64,000 nucleotides of DNA from Candidatus Lutacidiplasma silvani (GCA_022750295.1 JAKIVZ010000008.1:27113-91112); one strand, 5' to 3'; positions 25,482 through 34,472 are shown, numbered from the stretch's first letter. The notes: generated by a model not told the origin, from the letters alone. A program made the numbers and translations.

Positions 25482-27168
25482 GCGTCGCCGGCGGTTCGCG
25501 CAGCATCCGGCGCAGCACCTTCTGGACGGCGCTCTTCGGAAGCTCGGTCCGGAACTCGACCGTCCGGGGCGCCTTGTAGTGGGCGATCCGCTCGCGGACG
25601 AACAGGATCAGCTCCGACTCGGTCGTCGTCTGCCCGGCCCGGAGCACGACGAACGCCTTGACGACCTCGCCGAGCCGCTCGTCGGGGACCCCGATCACGG
25701 CCGCCTCGGCCACGGCGGGGTGCTGGTACAGGACCTCGTCGACCTCGCGCGGGTAGACCTTGAACCCCCCGACGTCGATGAGGTCCTTCTTCCGGTCCAC
25801 GATGAACGCGTACCCGTCGGAGTCGATGCGGGCGATGTCGCCGGTCAGGAGCCATTCGCCCCGCAGGACCGCGCCCGTCTCGGCGGGCGCGTTCGCGTAC
25901 CCGAGCATCACCTGGGGCCCCCGGACCGCCAGCTCCCCGACCTCGCCCGGGCCGAGGACCTTCGAGCGATCCTCGAGGTCGAACACGCGCTGGTCCGTCA
26001 GCGGGAGGGGGAGGCCGATCGAGCCGGCCCTCCGCTCTCCGTCAATGGGGTTGGCGTGGGTCACCGGGGACGCCTCGGTCAACCCGTACCCTTCGATCAG
26101 GTTCCCGCCGGTCAATTGCTCGAACCGCTTCGCCACCTCGGCCGGCAAGGGGGCCGAGCCGCTGACGCAGACCTTGATCGACCGGATGTCGTACGTTCCG
26201 ACCTTCGGATGGTGGGAGAGCGCCGCGTAGAGCGCGGGAACGCCGGGGAGTTCGGTGGGGCGGTACTTTCCGATCAGCCTCAGAGTCTCGTCCGGGTCGG
26301 GGCGGTTCTCGAGCACGATCGTCGCTCCGTGCGCGAGGGGGTAGTTCAGGGCGACCGTCATCCCGTAGACGTGGAAGAACGGGATCGCGGCGAGGACGAT
26401 GGACGTCCCCGGGGCCTGCGCGGCGAACCAGGCCCGGCACTGCACGGCATTCGCGACCAGGTTGCGGTGGGTGAGCATCGCCGCCTTCGGCCAGCCGGTC
26501 GTCCCGCCCGTGTACTGGTAGACCGCCACGTCTTCCGCGGGGTCGGTCGTCGGCTTGGCGAACGTACCGCTCCCGCCCACGAGGTGGGACCAGGGCCGGA
26601 CGTTGTCGTCGGAAGGAACGGCCGTCGTGCGGCCCTGCCGACGCAATACGGCGTTCACGAACAGCCGCTGGGGCCAGGGGTAGAATTCGCGGGTGCGCGC
26701 GACGTACACGAGGGGGACCCGCACCGACGCCGCGACCTTGGCGACGTTGGGGTAGAGGATCTCGAGGGTGACGAGCCCCTTCGCACCGGAATCGGTCAGA
26801 ACCCGGATCAAGTCCTGGCCGAGGTAGAGCGGGCTCACCTGTACGACGGTGAGTCCGAGCCGGAGCGCCCCATAGAACGCGATCGGATGGGCCGGGGAGT
26901 TCGGCAGGTACAGGGCGAGACGGTCCCCGGGAACGAAACCGTCCGCCGCGAGCGTCGCCGCGACGCGGCCGGTCGCGTCCCAGAATTGCCGGTACGTCCA
27001 CCGTTTTCCATAGTAGATGAGCGCGGTCCGGTCGCGCCACCGCTCGACGCTGGCTTCGACCAGGTCGGGGAGACGGACGTTCGGAACTTCCATCGTTTTC
27101 GGGACGTTCGCCGGGTAGTGGGCGAACCAGGGAGCGTCCGGGGGGACGGGGGCCTGGGCGGGCCGCAT
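25447..27168 (-). CDS. fadD: long-chain acyl-CoA synthetase (AMP-forming)
   Basis: 573 residues from the ATG at 27168, which shares a base with the upstream stop (TAATG). YQYTGGTTGWPKAAMLTHRN is the P-loop, EGYGLTEASPVTH the A5 motif, TGDIARIDSDGYAFIVDRKKD the A7/A8 hinge and PKSAVQKVLRR the C-terminal lysine motif. It activates fatty acids to acyl-CoA in the cytosol. It is the last gene of an operon with thiolase and a DUF35 protein. Confidence 0.95.
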   Translation of the reverse strand: MRPAQAPVPPDAPWFAHYPANVPKTMEVPNVRLPDLVEASVERWRDRTALIYYGKRWTYRQFWDATGRVAATLAADGFVPGDRLALYLPNSPAHPIAFYGALRLGLTVVQVSPLYLGQDLIRVLTDSGAKGLVTLEILYPNVAKVAASVRVPLVYVARTREFYPWPQRLFVNAVLRRQGRTTAVPSDDNVRPWSHLVGGSGTFAKPTTDPAEDVAVYQYTGGTTGWPKAAMLTHRNLVANAVQCRAWFAAQAPGTSIVLAAIPFFHVYGMTVALNYPLAHGATIVLENRPDPDETLRLIGKYRPTELPGVPALYAALSHHPKVGTYDIRSIKVCVSGSAPLPAEVAKRFEQLTGGNLIEGYGLTEASPVTHANPIDGERRAGSIGLPLPLTDQRVFDLEDRSKVLGPGEVGELAVRGPQVMLGYANAPAETGAVLRGEWLLTGDIARIDSDGYAFIVDRKKDLIDVGGFKVYPREVDEVLYQHPAVAEAAVIGVPDERLGEVVKAFVVLRAGQTTTESELILFVRERIAHYKAPRTVEFRTELPKSAVQKVLRRMLREPPATPTGPAPAGPGR

Positions 27169-27572
27169 TAGGGCCCCCCACCGTTCGGTCGGTCGCGAAC
27201 GAACTGCACTCCGGGCTTGTAGGTCGGGGAGAAGCGGACCCGGTCGCCGGCCGCGAGCTCTGACTCCTCCGTGATTCCGGCCATCCAGCCGGTCACCCGG
27301 CCCCCTCCGTCGAGGTCGACGACGACGTAGGCGTACGGGGCGTCGTTCAGGAACTCGTCGGACGGGACGGTTTGCACCGTATACGCGACGAGACGCCCGG
27401 TACTTCCCAGGTCGGCCTCCACGAGGTCCCGGATCCCACATCGCGGACAGACGAGAACCCACGTCGCGGTGACGAACCCACAGCCGGACCGGAACCCCCG
27501 GAGCCGGGACTCCTCCTCGTACCCATGGCGGAACGCCTCGATCGAGTGCGGACCGACAGACTCCTCCGCCAT
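27168..27572 (-). CDS. DUF35 OB-fold / zinc-ribbon protein, thiolase partner
   Basis: 134 residues, starting two bases after the thiolase stop. The C-terminal OB fold (GRLVAYTVQTVP, APYAYVVVDLDGGGRVTGW, GDRVRFSP) is typical of DUF35 proteins that form complexes with thiolases or HMG-CoA synthase. The N-terminal zinc ribbon keeps CPRCG, but the first knuckle has only one cysteine (RSGCGF), so three of four ligands remain. Position between thiolase and ligase supports a channel or scaffold role. Confidence 0.88.
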   Translation of the reverse strand: MAEESVGPHSIEAFRHGYEEESRLRGFRSGCGFVTATWVLVCPRCGIRDLVEADLGSTGRLVAYTVQTVPSDEFLNDAPYAYVVVDLDGGGRVTGWMAGITEESELAAGDRVRFSPTYKPGVQFVRDRPNGGGP

Positions 27573-27574
27573 CG

Positions 27575-28729
27575 CTAGCGATGCGAGAAGAGGTGGACGG
27601 AGCACGACCCGCCGGTCGCGCCGACGTTGTGGGCGAGGGCCCATTCGGTCTTCGGGACCTGACGCGCGCCGGCGCGATGGTTGAACTGCTCGAAGATCTC
27701 GACGACCTGACCGGCCCCCGTGGCGCTCACGGGATGCCCCTTCGCCTTGAGGCCCCCGGACGGATTGACCGGGAGCCGACCGTCCCGCGCGGTTTCGCCC
27801 TCGGGGCCGGCGCGCGCCGCCGCCCCCTTGGGATAGAACCCGAGGTCCTCGAGCGCGAGGACCTCCGCGATCGTGAAGCAGTCGTGGACCTCGAGGAAAT
27901 CGACGGCGTCCGGTCCGATCCCGGCCTGGCGGAAGGCGGCGACCGCCGCCGTGCGGGTCGCGGGGAGCCCGGTGAGGTCCAACCGATCCTGCATGTCGGC
28001 GACCGACCCCGAGCGGGCCGAGGCACGGATCACCAGCGGTTCCGACGACGGCGTTCCCGCGGCCTCCCGGGCGGCCACGACCACGGCCGCGGCTCCGTCG
28101 GAGAACGGGCAGCAGTCGTACAGCCGAAGCGGGGAGGCGATCACCGGAGAACGGAGGTACGTTTCGAGCGTGATCTCCTTCTGGAAATGGGCGTGGGGGT
28201 TCCGCGCCGCGTTGGCGTGGTTCTTGACCGCGATCGCCCCGAGCTCCTCGCTCGTCGTGCCGTACTTCTGGCGATGGACGTACGCGAGCGTGGCATACAG
28301 GCCGGGGAACGTGGCCCCGTTCCGGGTCTCGAACGGATAGTCCGCCCCCATCGCAAAGTAGCTCGTCGCCGTCAGGGTGTCGAGGTGCGAGAGCTTCTCG
28401 ACGCCGACCACCAGCACCGCGTCGGCGAACCCTCCGGCGACGTGGACGAACGCTTCGTGGAGACCGGCGCTCGACGACGAGCACGCGGATTCGATTGTGG
28501 CGGACGGAACGTCGGGAATCCCGAGCGCGGTGTTGATGAGCGGGCCGACGTGCGCCTGGCGCTCGGCGACCCCGAACGCGTTCGAGACGAACGTGTAGCC
28601 GATCCGTTTCGGGTCGATTCCCGAACCGTCGATCGCTTCGAGCGCGACCCGGGTCGCCGCCTCCCGCCCCGAATCGGGAAGTTTGCCGTAGCGCGTGGTG
28701 GCGGCGCCGACGACCCACGTCTCGCGCAT
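27575..28729 (-). CDS. thiolase (acetyl-CoA C-acyltransferase, SCP-x type)
   Basis: 384 residues. The nucleophilic cysteine lies in IESACSSSSAG, VHDCFTIAE and GLKAKGHPVSATGAG supply the remaining catalytic residues. It either cleaves 3-ketoacyl-CoA in beta-oxidation or condenses acetyl-CoA for isoprenoids; the neighbouring acyl-CoA ligase and dehydrogenases favour the degradative role. TTAATC about 30 bases upstream is the likely TATA, giving a near-leaderless transcript. Confidence 0.92.
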   Translation of the reverse strand: MRETWVVGAATTRYGKLPDSGREAATRVALEAIDGSGIDPKRIGYTFVSNAFGVAERQAHVGPLINTALGIPDVPSATIESACSSSSAGLHEAFVHVAGGFADAVLVVGVEKLSHLDTLTATSYFAMGADYPFETRNGATFPGLYATLAYVHRQKYGTTSEELGAIAVKNHANAARNPHAHFQKEITLETYLRSPVIASPLRLYDCCPFSDGAAAVVVAAREAAGTPSSEPLVIRASARSGSVADMQDRLDLTGLPATRTAAVAAFRQAGIGPDAVDFLEVHDCFTIAEVLALEDLGFYPKGAAARAGPEGETARDGRLPVNPSGGLKAKGHPVSATGAGQVVEIFEQFNHRAGARQVPKTEWALAHNVGATGGSCSVHLFSHR

Positions 28730-28763
28730 CGCATTCCCACCGGAGACGAAACCGGCCGGGGGA

Positions 28764-29066
28764 TTAACCCTCGCCGGCCGGCGACGACTTTTCGGCCGTA
28801 TCGGGCAGTCCGACGACCCGACGTAGCTCGGCGAACACCCGCTCGGCTTCGGCCGCGTCGCGGCTCTTGATGAGGACCCGTCCGTCGCGGCTCAACGTGA
28901 CCTCGCGCTCCATCGCGGCGATCAGCATGACCCGGGCGTCGGTGACGCCGATTCCCGCCGCGGTCAACCGGGCCTTCGCCGCCCCGAGGTCCACCGCGAG
29001 CTTCGGGCGAGGAACCGCCTCGAAGGCCCCCTTGGAGGCGCAGAGCGCGAGCGTGTAGTACGTCAC
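28764..29066 (-). CDS. hypothetical protein downstream of the ThiI-like gene
   Basis: 100 residues from the GTG at 29066, seven bases after the preceding stop, so part of the same operon. VTYYTLALCASKGAFE opens a small alpha/beta protein ending in RDGRVLIKSRDAAEAERVFAEL and a charged tail. No membrane segment. Not recognised; the constant closeness to the tRNA/thiamine sulfurtransferase-like gene suggests a related role, which is inference only. Confidence 0.6.
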   Translation of the reverse strand: MTYYTLALCASKGAFEAVPRPKLAVDLGAAKARLTAAGIGVTDARVMLIAAMEREVTLSRDGRVLIKSRDAAEAERVFAELRRVVGLPDTAEKSSPAGEG

Positions 29067-29073
29067 GGGCAGG

Positions 29074-29700
29074 TCAGAGGACGGTGGCGTGTCGGAGTAC
29101 GTCGTCGAGCATCTGGTCGACATCGATCCGCTGCTCCTCTTGCAGGATCTGCACGAGGTTCGAGCGGGTCGCGGGCTTCGAGGGAACCGCCTGGCAACAG
29201 AGCCCCGGCCGAGTCGAGATCTCGTACGTGCCGATCGCCTTCGCCACCGCCTCGATCTCGTGTTTATCGAACCCGATCAGGGGGCGGACGATCGGGAGCG
29301 ACACCGAGGCCGTGGCCGAGCGCATGTTGCTCAAGGTTTGGCTGGCGACCTGCCCCAGGGACTCCCCGGTCGTGAGGAACGTCGCGCCTTCGCGAATCGC
29401 GATCCGCTCCGCCGAGCGCCACATGAACCGCCGGCAGAGCACGCACCCGACGTGCCGGTCCGTCTCGCGCATCAGTTGGACCTGCGTCGGGCCGTGCGGG
29501 AGAAGGTACATCGGAATCTTCTGGTGGTATCGGGCCCGGAGGACCTCGAGATGGTCCACGACCTTCGCGAGCGGGGAGTCGTCGGTGAACGGGCGATTGT
29601 CCATGTGGACGCAGGTCATCTCGTGACCCTGACGGAGCATGTAGTGGAGCGCGACCGGCGAGTCGATGCCGCCGCTCATCAGCATCACGCCCTTCGACAT
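29074..29700 (-). CDS. ThiI-like PP-loop sulfurtransferase lacking the THUMP domain
   Basis: 208 residues from the ATG at 29700. The PP-loop ATPase motif MSGGIDSPVALHYML is present, with TCVHMDNRPF, GCVLCRRFMWRSAERIA, TGESLGQVASQTLSNM and PLIGFDKHEIEAVAKAIGTYEIS typical of ThiI. The N-terminal ferredoxin-like and THUMP domains of full-length ThiI (about 180 residues) are absent, and the start is fixed by a TATA (CAAATACC) upstream. It could adenylate tRNA U8 or contribute sulfur to thiazole. CVLC provides a possible cysteine pair. Confidence 0.85.
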   Translation of the reverse strand: MSKGVMLMSGGIDSPVALHYMLRQGHEMTCVHMDNRPFTDDSPLAKVVDHLEVLRARYHQKIPMYLLPHGPTQVQLMRETDRHVGCVLCRRFMWRSAERIAIREGATFLTTGESLGQVASQTLSNMRSATASVSLPIVRPLIGFDKHEIEAVAKAIGTYEISTRPGLCCQAVPSKPATRSNLVQILQEEQRIDVDQMLDDVLRHATVL

Positions 29701-29798
29701 CCGGCCGACTCCTCCCTCGAGGCGAGGACCCTTTCCGTGGTATTTGAGAGCACTCCTGGCGGGGGTGTCAAATAGCGCATCCCCGTGCGCCGCGAGCC

Positions 29799-30599
29799 AT
29801 GGTTCCCGCCGCGGCCGCGGAGCTCTTCGTGCGGCGGGAGGGCGCTGGGCCGCCAATCGTCCTCCTTCACGGCATCGCCGGCGACCATACCATGTGGAGC
29901 GCGGTGGCCCGAGACCTCGCCCGCGACCACCTGGTCCTAGCCCCGGATCTTCGCGGCCACGGCAAGAGCCCCCTTCCCGAGGGATCGACGATGTCGTTCT
30001 CCGAGCTCGCCCGCGACGTCCTCGCGATGCTGAACCGCGAGAAGGTCGAGAGCGCGCATCTCGTCGGACTCAGCGCCGGGGGGTTCCTTGCCCTCACGAT
30101 CGCGCTCGGGCAACCCCAGCGGGTCCGGTCGGTCGTCTTGGTGAGCAGCGCCGGCCACTGCGACCGCCATACGCGCAGCATCGGGGAACGGTGGGTCACG
30201 ACCTACCGCGAGGAGGGCCTCGACAGCTTCACGCTCCGACTGCTGAAGGACCTGTACTACCCGGACTGGATCGAGAACCACATGGAGGTCGCCGACCGAC
30301 TCCGGGAGTCGCTCGCGCAGGCCGACCTCACGGCAACTCTGGCCTGGTCCACGTCCATTCGGGAGTTCGACACGCGGGGCCGGCTCATCGGGATGCGAGC
30401 CCCCCTGCTCGTGATCCAGGGGATGGACGACCAAGTGATCGACGCGTCGCACGCGCGACTCCTCCGGCAGACGATTCAAGGGACGGAGGTCCGCCTCCTC
30501 GCCCAGACCGGCCATATGGTCCCCGTCGAACGCCCCACGGAGACCGCCGAGGCGATCCGTGGGTGGGTCGGCCGTCGGGACCCCCGCCCCCCCGCGTAG
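29799..30599 (+). CDS. alpha/beta-hydrolase
   Basis: 266 residues, leaderless behind GTCAAATAGC. IVLLHGIAGDHTMW is the oxyanion-hole loop, LVGLSAGGFLALTIAL the nucleophile elbow, GMDDQVIDASHA the acid and TGHMVPVERP the histidine. Resembles 3-oxoadipate enol-lactonase-like hydrolases, but substrate is open. It diverges from the ThiI-like operon. Confidence 0.88.
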   Translation: MVPAAAAELFVRREGAGPPIVLLHGIAGDHTMWSAVARDLARDHLVLAPDLRGHGKSPLPEGSTMSFSELARDVLAMLNREKVESAHLVGLSAGGFLALTIALGQPQRVRSVVLVSSAGHCDRHTRSIGERWVTTYREEGLDSFTLRLLKDLYYPDWIENHMEVADRLRESLAQADLTATLAWSTSIREFDTRGRLIGMRAPLLVIQGMDDQVIDASHARLLRQTIQGTEVRLLAQTGHMVPVERPTETAEAIRGWVGRRDPRPPA

Positions 30600-30642
30600 C
30601 GGCCCGCGCGCGGCTTTTCTACCCGCTCGCGGTAGGAGTTCG

Positions 30643-30843
30643 ATGGCCACACCGACGACCGACCCCGCGAGCGCCCGGCTCGACGAGCTCGAGCGCCAAG
30701 TTGCCGACCTTCGACGCCGCCTCGCGGTGCTCGAGGCGAGACTCCTCCAATCGACCGGAGCCCGACCGCTCCAGCCCCGGGAGGAGCACCCCCTCGACCG
30801 CGACACGGTGAAGGAGAAGGTCGTTTTCGATTGGCAGTCGTAG
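30643..30843 (+). CDS. small coiled-coil protein
   Basis: 66 residues from the ATG at 30643, about 25 bases after GGCTTTTCTACC. LDELERQVADLRRRLAVLEARLL is an ideal heptad pattern, followed by a charged tail ending DTVKEKVVFDWQS. It overlaps the Nudix gene start by 13 bases. No family is recognised; a small oligomerising partner is plausible. Confidence 0.6.
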   Translation: MATPTTDPASARLDELERQVADLRRRLAVLEARLLQSTGARPLQPREEHPLDRDTVKEKVVFDWQS

Positions 30844-31415
30844 GCCCCCCGACGGGGGGAGCCCCTCCGTCGGTCGCTCGCTGGCTGGCCCGGTGGCCCC
30901 CCGACGACCTCCCGCACGGCACCGCCGGAGCGGCGGTGACGATCGTCCTTCGCGAAGGGCACCGGGACGTCGAGGCGCTGCTGATCGAGCGGACCGTCCG
31001 CGAGGACGACCCCGCCTCCGGGCACGTAGCGCTCCCCGGTGGGCGGGAGGACGCGGCCGACCCGTCGATGCGAGCGACGGCCCTCCGGGAGCTAGAGGAG
31101 GAGGTCGGGCTCAACCCCGCGGACCTCCTCGGTCGGCCGGGTCTTGTCGGGGTCGAGGTCGCCAGCCTCTTCGGACTTCGGGTGGTCGTGTTCTGCGCGG
31201 CGTTGGCCCCGGCCCCCGGGCCGGTCCGACCGAGCCCCCAGGAAGTCGCCCACGTCTTCTGGCTGCCCGTGGCGGCCCTCGACCATCCGGAGCGGGTCGA
31301 GCGGGCGACCAAATCCGGTCCGCGTGAGGTCCCCGCCATCGTCCACGAGGGCCACGTCCTGTGGGGATTCACCTACCGGGTCCTGCGGCAATTCTTCGAG
31401 CGACCCGACCCGTAG
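30831..31415 (+). CDS. Nudix hydrolase, CoA-pyrophosphatase-like
   Basis: 194 residues from a TTG, the only start that keeps the N-terminal strand and overlaps the upstream stop. The Nudix box GGREDAADPSMRATALRELE followed by EEVGL is complete, and an upstream LPGGRED with ASGHVALPGG matches the CoA/NUDT7-8 subfamily. It probably hydrolyses CoA or acyl-CoA pyrophosphate bonds, fitting the acyl-CoA theme of this region. Confidence 0.85.
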   Translation: MAVVGPPTGGAPPSVARWLARWPPDDLPHGTAGAAVTIVLREGHRDVEALLIERTVREDDPASGHVALPGGREDAADPSMRATALRELEEEVGLNPADLLGRPGLVGVEVASLFGLRVVVFCAALAPAPGPVRPSPQEVAHVFWLPVAALDHPERVERATKSGPREVPAIVHEGHVLWGFTYRVLRQFFERPDP

Positions 31416-31455
31416 CGGCTGGGAATGCGAACGGGTTGGGAACGGCTCCACGGAC

Positions 31456-31486
31456 ACTGTATCACTGTCGATATAGTCAAATATGC
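31456..31486 (+). promoter_or_regulatory. PadR promoter with palindromic operator candidate
   Basis: ACTGTAT-CACTGTCG-ATATAGT (31456-31477) is a 7-8-7 inverted repeat with a single mismatch pair. CAAATAT at about 31479-31485 is the likely TATA box, placing the transcription start at the GTG at 31505. The palindrome sits immediately upstream of the TATA, where the regulator could autoregulate by blocking TFB binding. Confidence 0.45.
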
Positions 31487-31504
31487 ACGGACGATCGCCC
31501 GGTC

Positions 31505-32065
31505 GTGCCCCGCTCCCCGGCCGGTCCGGACCTGTTTCGCCGCCGTCTCGTGGGCCTCTACGCCCTCCGCCTCATGGAGCGCGACGGACCGCTCCACGGC
31601 TACGGACTCTCGGAGCGAATCGCCGAGCGCACCGAAGGATCCTGGCGCCCCGGTCCGGGTTCCGTCTATCCTTCGCTCCGCAAGCTCGTCGATTCCGGGC
31701 TGGCCCGCAGTCTCCCGCGCGGGCGCCGACGGGAGTACACGATCACGCCGGCCGGTCGGGCGCTCCTTCGCCGGATCCGCGAGCGGAACGGACCGTTCAG
31801 CCGGGCCCGGCCGGACCTGAGCGTGCTCTGGGCCGACGTCCTCGGGTCGGAGAACGTGCAGGGATTCCTCCTCCAGCGGCTCCGACGGAGTCTCGAGACG
31901 CTCGAGGCCCACGCCGCCCGGCCGTCGAACTCGGCGGCCGAAGCCGAACAGATTCGCCGGGCGGTCGTCGCGGAGCTGGAGAGCGCCTCCGCCCGGTTCC
32001 GGACGCCCGACGTTCGCCCCTCGCCGCGGCCCCGACGTCGGGGGGAGGCCGCTCGTGCCGACTGA
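31505..32065 (+). CDS. PadR-family transcriptional regulator
   Basis: 186 residues from GTG 31505, the start predicted by the promoter. The N-terminal winged helix is typical: LVGLYALRLMERDGPLHGYGLSERI, SWRPGPGSVYPSLRKLVDSGLARS, RREYTITPAGRALLRRI. The C-terminal half is helical and likely dimerises. It overlaps the ABC ATPase gene by 11 bases, the standard arrangement of a regulator controlling its own drug-type exporter. Confidence 0.9.
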   Translation: MPRSPAGPDLFRRRLVGLYALRLMERDGPLHGYGLSERIAERTEGSWRPGPGSVYPSLRKLVDSGLARSLPRGRRREYTITPAGRALLRRIRERNGPFSRARPDLSVLWADVLGSENVQGFLLQRLRRSLETLEAHAARPSNSAAEAEQIRRAVVAELESASARFRTPDVRPSPRPRRRGEAARAD

Positions 32066-33038
32066 GGCGATCCGGACTCACGGCCTCACGAAGGTGTACG
32101 GAACGTTCACGGCGGTCGACCACGTGGACCTGTCCGTCCCGACCGGGTCGGTGTTCGGTCTCCTTGGCCCGAACGGCGCCGGGAAGACGACGATCATCAA
32201 GATGCTCACCGGACTGAGCGACATCACCGAAGGGGACGCCTCGGTGGCCGGCTTCGACGTCCGGCGGGACCCGATGCACGTCAAACGGAACGTCGGGTGG
32301 GTGGCTGCCGAGGTGATCCTCGACGACGACCTGTCGGCCTGGGAGAACCTCTGGCTCCAGGCGAAGCTCCAACGGCTGACCGACTGGAAAGGGCGGGCCG
32401 ACGCCCTCCTCGGCTACTTCGAGCTGACCGACCGGCGGAAGGACAAGGTCTCGAAGTACTCGACCGGAATGCGGAAGAAACTCGAGATCGCCCTGGCGCT
32501 CCTCCACCAGCCGCAGGTGATCTTCATGGACGAGCCGACGATTGGCCTCGACCCGAACACCCGTCGGATGCTCTGGGAACTCATCGAAGGGGCCCACAAG
32601 GAGTTCGGGATCTCGATCCTCCTGACGAGCCACTACATCGAGGAGGCCGACCGGCTCTGCGACACCGTCGCGATCATCGACCACGGCAAGTTCGTCGCCT
32701 GCGGGACCCCGGACGAGCTGAAGTCGAAGGTCCGGGCCGATCTCATCGAGGTCGAGACCGGAGAGTCGGTCGACGCAGCGAAGCTCCAGGCGATCCCGGG
32801 CGTCGTCGAGGCCCGGAGCCAGGGGAAGACGTGGATCCTCCGGGTCGGCTCCGCGGAGGAGGCCCTGCCGAAGGTATTGGCCGCGCTCCGGAGCGACGGG
32901 ATCCGGCGGATCAACGTCGAGAAACCGAGCCTGGAGACCGTCTTCCTCGAGACGACCGGTCACCGGCTCGGGGCCTCGACCGAGGGGAACGTCGATTATC
33001 GGAAGTTCTACGCCCAGATGCGGAGGGCGCGGCAGTGA
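32055..33038 (+). CDS. ABC-2 exporter ATP-binding protein (DrrA-like)
   Basis: 327 residues. GLLGPNGAGKTTIIKML is Walker A, KYSTGMRKKLEIALALL the signature, VIFMDEPTIGLDPNT Walker B and LLTSHYIEEADRLC the H-loop. The C-terminal domain (GTPDELKSKVR, SLETVFLETTGHRLG) matches DrrA/NodI-type exporters. It is translationally coupled to both PadR and the permease. Substrate is unknown, probably a hydrophobic compound or lipid. Confidence 0.94.
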   Translation: MPTEAIRTHGLTKVYGTFTAVDHVDLSVPTGSVFGLLGPNGAGKTTIIKMLTGLSDITEGDASVAGFDVRRDPMHVKRNVGWVAAEVILDDDLSAWENLWLQAKLQRLTDWKGRADALLGYFELTDRRKDKVSKYSTGMRKKLEIALALLHQPQVIFMDEPTIGLDPNTRRMLWELIEGAHKEFGISILLTSHYIEEADRLCDTVAIIDHGKFVACGTPDELKSKVRADLIEVETGESVDAAKLQAIPGVVEARSQGKTWILRVGSAEEALPKVLAALRSDGIRRINVEKPSLETVFLETTGHRLGASTEGNVDYRKFYAQMRRARQ

Positions 33039-33877
33039 CCGCCGAGACCCGGTACGGGCCCGCCTTCCCGGCCCGGGGGGAGCCGGGGTTCTCGCGGGTC
33101 CCCCAGGGGACCCAGTTCGGGGCGCTCTACGCCCGGGAGGTCCTGAAGACGTTCCGCAACCCGTTCGTCCTCGTCATCACGGTCGTCCAGCCGTTCATGT
33201 GGCTCGCCTTCTTCGGCAGCAGCTTCAGCAGCGTCCCGCTCCCGTACCTCGACGTGCTCCTGCACGCCCACATCCAGAGTTACCTGCAGTTCCTGCTCCC
33301 CGGGGTCCTCTCCACGTCGATGCTGTCGATCGGGATGTTCGGTTCGATGAGCACGATCCAGGACAAGCGGTTCGGTTTCATGAAACGGATCTTGATCACG
33401 CCCACGTCGAAGGCGACGGTCTACCTTGCGAAGGCCCTCGGCTCGGCCACTCGCGGGATGGTCCAGATCCCGGTGATGATCACGGCGGCACTGATCTTCG
33501 GGGTCCACTTCTCGGGGAACCCGCTGATGTGGGCCGGCTGGCTGCTCTGCCTGGTCCTCCTCGGGTTCGGATTCTCGTGCATGTTCCTCGCCCTGACCGC
33601 CTCGAGCACCGATTGGCAGACCCCCGGGGTCATCTCGAATTTCATCACGATGCCGCTGATGTTCGCGAGCGGGGCCCTGTTCCCGACGGCGAACTTTCCC
33701 GTCTGGATGCAGACGATCGCGGCGTACAATCCGGTGACGTACACCGCCCTCTTCGGGCGCGGGATCGTGCTGAACGGGACCGCCGACTGGCTCTACCTCG
33801 GTTACGTTGCGCTCTTCGCGACCGGGATGGTCACCGTCGGAACGCTCGTCGCCTCGCGGTATCTGAAGGTCGAGTGA
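33035..33877 (+). CDS. ABC-2 type exporter permease
   Basis: 280 residues from GTG 33035 overlapping the ATPase stop. Six hydrophobic segments, with FRNPFVLVITVVQPFMWLAFFG, the QDKRFGFMKRILITPTSK loop and MPLMFASGALFPTANFPVWMQ typical of ABC-2 membrane proteins. It forms the membrane part of the exporter with the preceding ATPase. Confidence 0.93.
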   Translation: MTAETRYGPAFPARGEPGFSRVPQGTQFGALYAREVLKTFRNPFVLVITVVQPFMWLAFFGSSFSSVPLPYLDVLLHAHIQSYLQFLLPGVLSTSMLSIGMFGSMSTIQDKRFGFMKRILITPTSKATVYLAKALGSATRGMVQIPVMITAALIFGVHFSGNPLMWAGWLLCLVLLGFGFSCMFLALTASSTDWQTPGVISNFITMPLMFASGALFPTANFPVWMQTIAAYNPVTYTALFGRGIVLNGTADWLYLGYVALFATGMVTVGTLVASRYLKVE

Positions 33878-33949
33878 GACCGGGAGTTCCCGGGCCTCGC
33901 CGACCCGGGCCCCATTCCACCGTTATCCGAAGCGCCGGTGGTGACCGCC

Positions 33950-34472
33950 GTGGACCGGACAATCGCCGTGCTCGACGCCCCGTCCAACCTCGGGCTCCGG
34001 CCCCCGCGGCCCGGAACGGTTCCGGGCATAGGGGGGATGACCGCCGCCCTCCGTCGCCGAGGCCGACGTCGTCGTATTCGGCTCCTATCGGGATCCGGCG
34101 GACGAGGCGGACTTCGCCACGGACGCGATCGATGCGGCGCGGATCCACCAACTCCCGATCGAGCGGGTTCGGGCCCTCGGGTGCCGGCCGGCGGCCCCGG
34201 ACGCCCGCTCGCACCTTGAGTCGCGGCACCTCCAAGGGTTCTGGGTTCCCGTCGACGTGGACGTCCTCGACCGGACACTCCTGCCGGCGGTCGATTCCCC
34301 GAATCCGAACGGGCTCCAAGCCGACGATCTCGTCGACGCCCTGCGGACGCTGTTCGCGAGCCCCCGCGCCACGGGAATCGAGTTCACGATCTACGATCCG
34401 GACCTCGACCCGACCGGGACGTACGGCGACCGGCTCGCGGGGATCCTGGTCGACGCGCTCTCGCCGACGTGA
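33950..34472 (+). pseudogene. arginase-family remnant with internal deletion and frameshift
   Basis: The N-terminal frame from GTG 33950 reads VDRTIAVLDAPSNLGLRPPR then GGMTAAL, the start of an arginase. At about 34054-34062 the coding signal moves to another frame reading VAEADVVVFGSYRDPADEAD, then GFWVPVDVDVLDRTLLPAVD and EFTIYDPDLDPTGTYGDRLA, an arginase C-terminus. The middle third, including the HVGGDHS and DAHxD metal-binding segments, is missing. TTATCC at about 33922 is a plausible old promoter. Either a recent deletion or an assembly error; no functional ureohydrolase can be made. Confidence 0.8.
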
